A DNA stretch of 64,000 bases, from assembly GCA_905147135.1 (NCBI GenBank), contig LR990048.1, positions 14,988,563-15,052,562 of the forward strand. Reading direction: 5' to 3'. The translations under genes were made by a program, and so were the position numbers. This document shows positions 55,640-64,000 of this stretch, piece after piece. Each line of letters starts with the position of its first letter. The stretch's first letter is position 1. The notes beneath the pieces were generated by a model, which did no database searches, had not been told where the DNA came from, and saw only the letters and a list, made by a program, of their open reading frames with translations. Origin of the DNA: Blastobasis lacticolella. Taxonomy: Eukaryota > Arthropoda > Insecta > Lepidoptera > Blastobasidae.

Positions 55640-55706
55640 CTTCCGGCTTTTGTAAAGATCTCTGGGGGAGGCCTAAGCCCAGCAGTGGGCGTCTTTCGGC
55701 TGATAT
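55640..55706 (+). repeat. RTE-like LINE 3'-end fragment
   Basis: 'gggggaggcctaagcccag', 'cagtgggcgtctttcggctg' and 'atatgatgattatgctg' are the familiar LINE end with a GATG-type tail. Confidence 0.6.
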
Positions 55707-55958
55707 GATGATTATGCTGATTAGTATGGCTCTATTAATTTTTTAATAAAAAAAATTATGCTACCCTAGTTGCGAACAAATATATGGAAAGCGGTATTTA
55801 GTTATTGACAGAACTCTACTGTCATGTGAAAGCATAGTTCATGACCTTTTATGTAGTCTCGTAAAAAATGTATCTGCGGTTAGATTATTCAAGATTTTAA
55901 AAGTTAGGGTATATTGTGTTTTTTTAAATTAAACTTCATTTGTTCATAATAATTCTAA

Positions 55959-56002
55959 GGCACTGTTCTAATTGGTAACCCGTTGCCAATTATAACAGCG
56001 CC
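55959..56002. mobile_element. 44 bp minimal MITE, family M1
   Basis: Two inverted ends lie almost back to back: GGCACTGTTCTAATTGGTAAC and the reverse complement of GGCGCTGTTATAATTGGCAACG. TAA lies outside both (55956-55958 and 56003-56005). The whole interior of the M1 family is gone, leaving only terminal repeats. Confidence 0.7.
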
Positions 56003-56514
56003 TAAAACTCAAACATGTGTATTCCAAAATAGAAACGGCTTCCAGTGCGAGAACTTATTAAGTATTAGAAAGAACTTAACAAAAACAAGACGTAATCCAA
56101 AACCCCGACCCATCGAAATGGACATCCCACACAGAATTTTTTATTACAAACATAAAGAATTGTTATCGGGGATTTGGTTTGAGCGTAGTGTAAAACCAGA
56201 TTATCTATCCTTCACAGTGCCACCAACTTACCTCATCAGTAGACGAAATCGGAACTAAAGCATTACAGTACTAAAATGACAGATTGAAGCGCCCATTTCT
56301 TTACCACTGTCGCCGCCGTGCACTGAACGGAAATGTTGTTAGGTTGGTTAGGTAACGAACCCTTGGCTGTCAGATAAAGCCGTGATGGGCCCAGATTACG
56401 GTCTAGCCCTGATAACAGACGGGTTATCGCTTCTGGATTTCGTGAGAAATAATCTTACAAGTTTTTAAGAGACGTAAAAGAAGGAATTTTATTGATTCTA
56501 CCTAGTTTAAAATA

Positions 56515-56655
56515 TTTATTTAGTGTGGTTTTGGTGGGGTCCGCAGCGCGTGGGTTGCCCCTGGTATTGCAAACGTCCAGGCTGCGGTGAGTGCTTACCA
56601 TCACGCAGACCGAAAGCTTGTTTGCCACCTTAGGGGTATATGTATAAAAACTTAC
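56515..56655 (+). repeat. LINE 3'-UTR fragment
   Basis: 'ggggtccgcagcgcgtgggtt', 'ctggtattgcaaacgtccag', 'tgcttaccatcacgcag', 'agcttgtttgccaccttagg' and an A-rich end. Sister of 29160-29300. Confidence 0.7.
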
Positions 56656-56869
56656 AATTGTTCGGTTTTGTAGCAATTTTCATATAAAATACATAGCATG
56701 AGTTGGATGTTTATAATACACATCCAATATCCTAAATTTCAGGTGAGCGGAACATATTCTTAAAATGTTTCAGGTCACCGGTTTCTAAATCCAATCCATT
56801 ATTTAACCTACAGAGAATAATTATAATTTAAACTTTTGACTAATACTTGAATTAATGATTTTTCGGAGC

Positions 56870-57040
56870 ACATTTAAACTTTAGGACAAATAACATTACG
56901 ACTTAGAAATATTACGAATAAAGAACATTAGGACCATCAATACATAGCAAATCAATTCAACCAACTTTAGGACAATCATGTTACGACAATCGACTTACTT
57001 TAGAACTATACATATTAGAACCTATGATTAGAACAAACAA
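56870..57040. repeat. Degenerate short-period repeat
   Basis: Words such as TTAGGAC, ATTACGAC, ATTAGGACC and TTAGAAC recur every 10-20 bases. It may be a decayed minisatellite. Confidence 0.4.
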
Positions 57041-57526
57041 AAGGCTTACAGAATCAAGATAACCTGAGTTTAAAATAATTTAATCCCAATGATTTCAGGG
57101 AAACAAGGTCTAATTTCGTTAAAAAGAACCACAACGTCGCAAATGGCGACAGCGTTTAATTATGTAAAAACAAAAGGCTAACTCTAAATTACTGTTTAAA
57201 AGCGACCCAGTCTAATTTGTAAGGGCCTCGAAGAAGGTACTGGCCGGAAAAGTTTTTTTTTACTTTGTTTATGGTCCTGGTCCTGGCAATTATCGCGGTT
57301 TTCCTTGGGCAAACAGGGAGGGCCAACATAAGAACGAGAGGTCACATTTGCATATGGAACACTTATACCGGGTGGCTCTTGCAGCATTTGCATATAAAGG
57401 TTGCCGACATAGATTGTACATTTTAAAAATACGATTAGTGCTGATGCTCTTACTGGGAGCGAAGCCCGCCAATTAAAAATAAATTATACATTTTCCTGTA
57501 AAATTGGTCCATTTTTTTTATTACTT

Positions 57527-57846
57527 TACTAGCCAGGCATTTGACCGCCACCTCACCTGGTGGTAAGTGACGATGCGGTCGATGATGGAGCATGCCTGTC
57601 TAGGAACAGCCTATTCACTCTAGCCTTGAAGACATCCAGATTATATTAATCAGGGAACACACTCGCAGGCAACGCATTCCACTCCTTAGCCGTACGCATT
57701 ATAAAAGTCGAGCCAAAGCGGCTCGTGCGGATAGTTGGAAGATCCACGACATAAGGATGAAGCGCTCGCCCGGATCGCGTCTCCCGATGGCGGAAAGGGG
57801 CCGGTGGAATGAGGTCGTGCAACTGCTTCATATAGCTGTCTATCAA
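57527..57846 (-). pseudogene. C-terminal remnant of a LINE reverse-transcriptase protein
   Basis: The minus frame from 57846 reads LHDLIPPAPFRHRETR, then FIMRTAKEWNALPASVFPD. It meets one in-frame TAA, then continues in the same frame with FKARVNRLFLDRHAPSS to TGA at 57555-57553. This is the C-terminal domain of a Jockey/CR1-type pol protein. The reverse-transcriptase motifs lie outside and are absent. The 3'-UTR reaches about 57530. Apart from the single stop it is well preserved. It is the fuller relative of 14942-15124. Confidence 0.8.
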
Positions 57847-59309
57847 AATACATATTGATTGCTCTATATAAATAAACAGTGCTCATATTCCTTGTGCAAT
57901 ATAAGAGCATAAGTGTATGACCACCTTATTACTACTAGCACACAGTGCAGTTGTTATCAATTTTTAAATTATAAAATTCATTTATTTTATAAAAAATATC
58001 CTGGGGTAAAGGAACCCTTTGGGCATAAGTGATAGCTAATGCCCTCTTCTTTAGTAAACTGTTTTTGGTTTAATTAAATTAATATGGTATCCTACTGTCG
58101 TATAAAACAAAATGTAATAAGGTACCTATTTTTATAATATACTCAGTGTCAAATGAGCAGACATTACCACCTATAACATGACATAACATCTACGATACAT
58201 ATGTGCACTTTGGTTCTATGGAACATAAAATGCAAAACCGGAGTTACGTTGTCCCTGTGACCCAATTGCTATAGATATCTAATTTAGAGCAATTTCAAAT
58301 TTATGTAATTTTAAAATAAAATTCCAAAGCACAATATAAATACTAAAATAAAACATGTAACTGAATGCAGACAAGAAATTGACAAAGATTCCCAACCAGA
58401 CATAATATCCGTAACGGTATTCCGGCATTCGCATAAAAATTTGCAACTCGTAAAAATATACATAAATGATCAAGAGAACTTGCATATAGTGAATTTCTAA
58501 AGAGACATGCTTAATTAAAGCGTCGTACACAACGGAGGGCCGGTTGGGTTGACATTTTAATTATTATTCAATTTATATCGCTTGGTGCGGCTGCCGACAC
58601 GACTCCGAGAACGTCTTTCCAGACTAATGTAGGTATTCGATTTTCGAATAAAATACTGGCAGTTCAAATTTTTAAGAATAAGACATGTTTTTTATGCTCC
58701 TAGAAGAAGAAGTGAGAGTGAAATACCTGCCAGAGAGTTTTCCCGATCACTATGTTTAATCCGGAATCCTTCAAGGTCACAGTGAATAGGATGTTTTAGG
58801 CAAGTAAGCTCGACAGCATCTTCACTTAGCAGTCAAATCCGTGGCGAACAATAAAAAGGAAGTCAAATATCCAAATGCAACTATCTTACTTCGGAAGTAA
58901 GTAGGTACTTATCTCTCCAAATCCCAAGGCCCAAGACACGCTTTACAAGAAGCTGTTTAAGTTTCTATTTTTGCCAAAGCCAGTGTTTTGACAAGAATAC
59001 AAGAGACGTATTGTGTGAGCGAAAAAATTGTGGTGTTTAAGCATTATTAGCATTGGCTTGGTCGAGAGTGGCTGGACATTGTTGTCTTATTATAAAAGCG
59101 TTAGGCAACGTTATTCGGCCAGGCGATCGCACCCAGCTGCCATTCCTCTCCGCTTATCAAGCGTGACACTTAGTGATTCTTTATTTTTAACATCGCCACA
59201 AATTAAAAGTGCTTTAACGCCACTGTTCAGCTGACAGACCGCCATTAAACGGATTATTGAATTGCTTTTTGTGCAATCTTGCAACTTACTTTCAATTATA
59301 TTATTGAAT
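57847..59309. other. No gene seen; one LINE trace
   Basis: 58741-58850 on plus ('ttcaaggtcacagtgaatagg') is a decayed FKARVNR-type LINE C-terminus. Other frames, such as 58279-58530 minus (hydrophobic, Tyr/Phe-rich), look like chance in AT-rich DNA. Confidence 0.4.
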
Positions 59310-59475
59310 ATGTAACCATGATCCAATCTGGTCAGGTTCCCTTGGTAGCAGGGTCACGGAGGTCAGATGGCAGTCGCTGCACTTTAATTATCCGAATCCT
59401 GAATCATGGTCAAGGCGGACCCTGGGCCTTGTGCGCGAGAGCATAACTGGGTTATTAACTCTAAGATGATGATTT
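59310..59475 (+). repeat. RTE-like LINE 3' repeat (family R2a), copy 2
   Basis: 'gtaaccatgatccaatctgg' to 'ctctaagatgatgattttttt', almost collinear with 44905-45092 and ending in a GATGATG-type tail. Confidence 0.65.
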
Positions 59476-61239
59476 TTTTTACTTGCAACTCTATGCTCTA
59501 CCTTCTAACACTCTTCCTCGAGAATATCTACCTAGTAAAAGACAGAAAGCGAATGATATCAATTAAGAGGACAACTATCAAGAGACGAAGAGTATCAGCC
59601 AAAGGAAAATAATCCGTTACTGGAGATCTAACAGCTCAGCTCTACGTACCAGTAGATATATCTAAGCAACTTGACGAGAAAGGAACAAAATAGCATTCAA
59701 ACTTGTACAAGGTATAGGAAGTCTTTCACAAAACGTGTGGGCACTGACAAGTGGGGTACGCTCTCGCGAGCGTGGGCGCTACCATGCCCCATTACCGGCG
59801 AGGCCCGGTAAAATACAACAGTACACACTCAACGATTCAATTTCAAAAAACACAATGCTACCCAAAAAGGAATCCCAAAACGCAACCGATTCAAGGCGAC
59901 CCAACACAAAATGCAGAAACATAACGAGTCGCAAGTATACGAAAATTATGATTGCGCAATGCATTTCGTGCGATTTAAAAGTGAGTTTGCGTCGGATAAG
60001 GAATGCAACGTTCTTAATTTGTTGAAAAACGGTCAATGCGATACCTTTCAAATCGGCGGCGGGTGCGTCGACCGCGCTGCGCTGCTTCAGTTAATTGTAT
60101 TGCTTCTCTCAAAGGATCCTAATTACTAAGTTCGACACTTGCAACAGCGGCTTCCTTTCGAACGCTATTATCGTATTGCGGCGAAATTTCAACATTAGTT
60201 AGCAAAACCATGGAAATAGTATCACTTTAAAAACTGCACATCGAGAGTGTGTCAGACGGATTTGTTATCAATGAAAAACGAATCAAAATCTGCTTAAAAC
60301 TCGGAATGATCCCTCACAGAACTGTAACAGAAGTTCTAAGCACCGAGCAGGAATGTAAAAAAATTATTGTTGTAATAATATTAGACACGAGAGATATACC
60401 GGCGGGCGTAAGCCGACCTTGCCGAGCGACCTTCCCGGAACCTTACCAAATAAAACAAAACGCACGGAACCTGATCTTGATGGACGAGTCTCGGAACCCT
60501 GGTTATCCCAACTAGTTAACATATTATCGCTTCTGTGGCATCTATATCCGAAAACGGAATTGTGACTCCAATTCCCATGAACCCAGATGCCACTTTACGG
60601 GGAACGTATGATAAGTATGTCCGAAGAATTCATCCGATATTTAAATTTAATTTAGCGTCGACTCAAAGATCAAGACTTTGATGAGATCACAAAAGAAAGT
60701 CCCGATTTGATAGATGACCACGCTCTAGATTATAATAACGGAGCCTGTTCAAAGGCGAGGGATTTTTGGCGGAAAATAAAGGATCAAATTGAAATATGGG
60801 CTAGAGGCGTGAAGCGCGATAACTCTTCATCAAGTGGAATTAGCACGTCGATCTGAGAATAATCTCCGCGACCGGCCGCTGCCGCCCGTAATGATCGCCA
60901 TTATCAGATCCGCATACATTACCGATTTTCCCGCGCATACCACTCCGTCCCGCACTTCATTTAACATGCCCAATAATGTAGCGTAATGATTTATTGATTG
61001 AGTCTTTATTAAAGTTTAACTAAGGAGATGGGACTTCATCAATCATCTCAGCTTTCTCCATTGGTCTCTATCTATCCGTATTAGCTGTCGTTCTCGGGTA
61101 TACGTGTACCTGTTCGTCGTGTTTTTCTACAGTTACGCTATGTTATATCGGGGAATGCCTGTGTCACTTCGTTATCGATGCACTCACCGATGCGCTGTCG
61201 AGTGCCACACGCCAGATAACGGTCTCGGTTCGGAGCGTA
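59476..61239. other. Unique DNA, no gene assigned
   Basis: Overlapping frames of 72-96 codons at 59735-60129 and 60249-60515 lack recognised domains. Recognisable repeats are nearly absent, which fits proximity to a gene. Confidence 0.35.
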
Positions 61240-61760
61240 AATAAATTTTACAATATCGGTTTATTACATTATCGAGCGTCGCAGCGCAGGCCGCGCGCCC
61301 ACACTGCCGTGTCGTCGCGTCGAATCACGACCTACTCGAACCGCGTAAAAACGAGAAGAAATTTCATACAAAGGTGGATTTAATCTATCGGCGAGTCACG
61401 ACGGTTCCATCGAGCCGCGTCGCGAGATTTGTCGGGTGTCGGGTTGGCCGGGTGCAGCGCGGGAGGGGCGCGGGGCGCGACGCCGCGCGCGGACGGACGC
61501 TAGCTCGCTAGCTCAGTTCGGTTCTCGAAAGGCGCCCCAGAGCGCGCGTGTTGTTTGGTCGCCAGCGATACGTGTTCCGACCCAACTTTGTGACCAAACT
61601 TAGTGTGCACCAGTTTTAAGTGAACCTATCATTCCCGGATTATATGCAGTGCACTCTACAGTGTCTTTCAGTGATGAAACTAATTTGAATTCACACGCTT
61701 GTGGATATCCGTGCCGATGGTCCTCTTGAATACTAACATGAAAATAAATGGTAAAGTTCC
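61240..61760 (+). promoter_or_regulatory. CpG/GC-rich block, candidate promoter and 5' untranslated exon
   Basis: The part at 61260-61560 is the most GC- and CpG-rich unique sequence in the window ('gcggggcgcgacgccgcgcgcgg'). An insect Initiator-like TCAGTT lies at 61513-61518. Downstream, an untranslated-like leader has no long frame, and the first ATG near 61738 is followed by GGTAAAG (61747-61753), a possible splice donor. No coding exon is confirmed. This is an inference from composition and weak motifs. Confidence 0.3.
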
Positions 61761-64000
61761 CCATTTGGTTTTTGCATGACAAATGTTACTATCCTACTGG
61801 TATGTTGTTCATGTGGATGATCTGATGATCTTGGCTTGCACGACTCGTCATGGTACCTATATCTGCATTGTAATCGAAAACAATATTCACGGTGAGCTCG
61901 CGCCGCATAGCATCGAATGCAGGAATGGACGTAGAAGCGGGGTTTATTTATTAAAATATTTAAATGGACGCGGCGATATTCCGTCGGGACCACCAAAACG
62001 GAGAAAACAATGGTAGACCTTGCGTCTCGGACGACATTGACTCTCCGAATGTAAATTGGGAGTCGGTTTGAACAATCGAACATGGTGTAGAAGCCGATAT
62101 ATGGAGAGCGACTGGTGACCCTGCCGCGCCTACGGGGCGGTGGGTGGACGGCATAGCTCCGAAACGCTGCTAGCGGCAGTGGGTGTCTCAATGGAGCCAG
62201 TTAATAATAATGGTGAGATTTAATCACCAGTAGAGGTTACACAATAAGCATGCCAGTTGTTACTTCAAAGAGGAGCCCTTCTGATCTGGATAACATTTTC
62301 AGAGATTTCGCCACTAACATCTCGCTTCTGGATTGAGATACGAATGTTTGCTTGGCCTTCTGTGTAGTTTTACTAATAACGACAAGCTACAACTCTAAAC
62401 CCTTGCGATATTGCTGAAACTTTACATAAACGACGTTGTAAAGGCGCTTCAGGGTCGCCGATCCTTTTTAGTGTCGCCAAAATTAATTAGAGAAGCCTTA
62501 AAATCTCCAATATCCTGTCTGTGACGCCAATTAGCACATGTTGCGGATCGTAGGGTCTCAAAACATTGACTGACAAAAAACAGAACTCCTTCCAGCACAT
62601 GTGCAACAAATCGAGGGCAGAGCGCCTCACACGGCCACATGCGGGCCCCGAAGCGACGCCACAGTAATCCCACCACCAAAACACGACGCGGCCCAATTAA
62701 AAGAACAAAGGGATCTAAATGGTAAACAAAATGAATAGACGCCCACGCAAAGAAATCGTATCGGAGGGGAGAATGAAATTTAATTAAATAATGAATTACC
62801 AGCAGGTAATCCCGCTATTAAAGAGCGCATCTGTTAGAAATGATGAATGCCTTCGTCTCGAGAAATAAAAAATAAATATAATTTTGTGAGGAGAAACTTG
62901 CGCAGGCGGCACGTGGGCCGGCAGATGTGCAAGCGCATCCTCGGCCGCGTTCGATGCAAACAATCACGCTTTATCGCACAATCGCTCTAACACCGCAGCT
63001 GAGATTTAAGCCCCATTATTCCGCAGTAAAGCTTTCCAAAAACCCTTAAGGAACTCGATACAATCTTTGTTTAAAAAACATCCCGAGCCACGCTTCCTGG
63101 CTTTTAAAAAAAACTTGACACCGTCCACAAAAAGGTCGATAAAAATCTTTTGAAGAAATAATTGTCAATGTATTTTTAAAGTCGCGGACGATCGCGTATA
63201 TTTTTTGGAAAGTCACAATGCGGGCATTAAAGTTGGTATAAAATGTACAAATTGTTGTTTCGCGGAAAGGGGTCAGGTCCGGTTCGAAGGACCGAGTTTT
63301 TCCGTTGATTATGATCGGCTGCGGATGCCGCCGCTGCCATTTACGGCAACCTGCGCGCGCGCTGCCATTGACAACTGTGGGATAGTCGCCGTCATGCCTC
63401 TCAGATTACTATCGACTCTCTAGTGCCTAGGTGTTTCCATAATTTCTCCATCCTTATTCTAACTATGGCGATTGAGACGAATCGTGTCCGCGAGGTAATT
63501 TATCATTCGGATGCCGATGCTGAAAATATTAAGTGAGAAAGTTTATGAATGTGAAACATTTGAAACATACATTTGAAACTAAAAAGTAGCATAGGTGTCT
63601 ACCTGTGCTAGTAACTTGTGAAACAGGGAACACAATCGCACTAGCCGTAGTAACAGCTGTTGTTTTACGATACGGCGACACTAACTGAAGTTATGAGCTA
63701 GTACGTGTAGGAAGAACGGTGAATATTATTGGAACCGAGACGGAAACTAGCTGTAGCTTATATATTATTTATTTAAAGAAATGTATTATTACTAAGTAGT
63801 GGTACGTAACAGATAGAAAAAACGTTGTTATACAAAAGGTAATTAATTAATTTATTGATTTAACAATTTACTGTACACAAGAAAATTAAAGAGATAGTAC
63901 AAATTAGATATTAGACAACAGGCACTACTTATCTCTAAAAAGAAATCTCTTCCAGCAGGCCTACAAAAAGAGAGATATGATAAATATACGCAGATACGAA
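61761..64000. other. Unique DNA, no gene assigned
   Basis: A 152-codon minus frame at 61733-62191 and 70-77 codon frames at 62449-62696 and 63205-63423 show no known motif. Low repeat content continues to the end of the window. Confidence 0.35.

Noticed and set aside
58279..58530. Hydrophobic Tyr/Phe-rich 83-codon frame, like a membrane protein
   Set aside because: AT-rich DNA gives such composition by chance. There is no conserved motif, and the frame stands alone.
61733..62191. 152-codon minus-strand frame
   Set aside because: Arg/Tyr-rich peptide without a domain, overlapping other frames, with no splice context. It is probably chance, though the region itself stays of interest.

Overview
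The window looks like non-coding nuclear DNA from an insect, most probably a moth or butterfly (Lepidoptera). The reasons are many short 5'-truncated LINE tails, tRNA-derived SINEs, Helitron-like ends, MITEs with TTA/TAA target duplications, frequent GTAGGTACCTAC-type motifs, and long AT-rich stretches without genes. Family names are from memory of lepidopteran repeats, not from a search. No complete host protein-coding gene is visible. Nearly all open frames are short and carry no family signature.

The clear features are as follows. (1) A class II tRNA-Leu(UAG) lies at 44506-44585 with A and B boxes and a Pol III T-run. (2) A large non-LTR retrotransposon lies at about 33852-37017. Its reverse-transcriptase half is on the minus strand (YADD motif, one frameshift) and its endonuclease half is inverted onto the plus strand, which is a twin-priming type 5' inversion. 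(3) About twenty 5'-truncated LINE 3' ends are present, some keeping the last codons of a pol protein. (4) Four copies of a ~250 bp element with a GATGATG tail have clear 10-15 bp target-site duplications, and three of them sit inside the same older repeat family. (5) Four copies of a tRNA-derived SINE are all on the minus strand. (6) MITEs and foldbacks with TTA/TAA duplications occur at 11566-11681, 41067-41324, 42924-43123, 55122-55253 and 55959-56002, the last being only 44 bp. (7) Helitron-like ends lie near 41790, 46733, 47883 and 50932. (8) A tRNA-Lys primer-binding site at 28470-28487 marks an LTR-element relic.

Layout: 1-4 kb is mostly unique sequence. 4-18 kb is LINE tails, SINEs and small MITEs. 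18-22 kb is unique and low in repeats. 22-31.5 kb is dense LINE debris. 31.5-33.8 kb is unique. 33.8-37.3 kb is the inverted LINE. 38-56 kb is rich in MITEs, foldbacks and Helitron-like pieces and holds the tRNA. 56-59.5 kb is more LINE debris. 59.5-64 kb is unique, with a GC/CpG-rich block (61240-61560) that could be a promoter and 5' exon. The best candidate host coding sequence is a short cysteine-rich open frame at 41791-42018 (minus strand), which looks like a terminal exon and whose stop codon abuts a Helitron-like end. I found no CRISPR array, operon or defence system, nor any convincing new multi-gene system. The interest lies in transposon structure.
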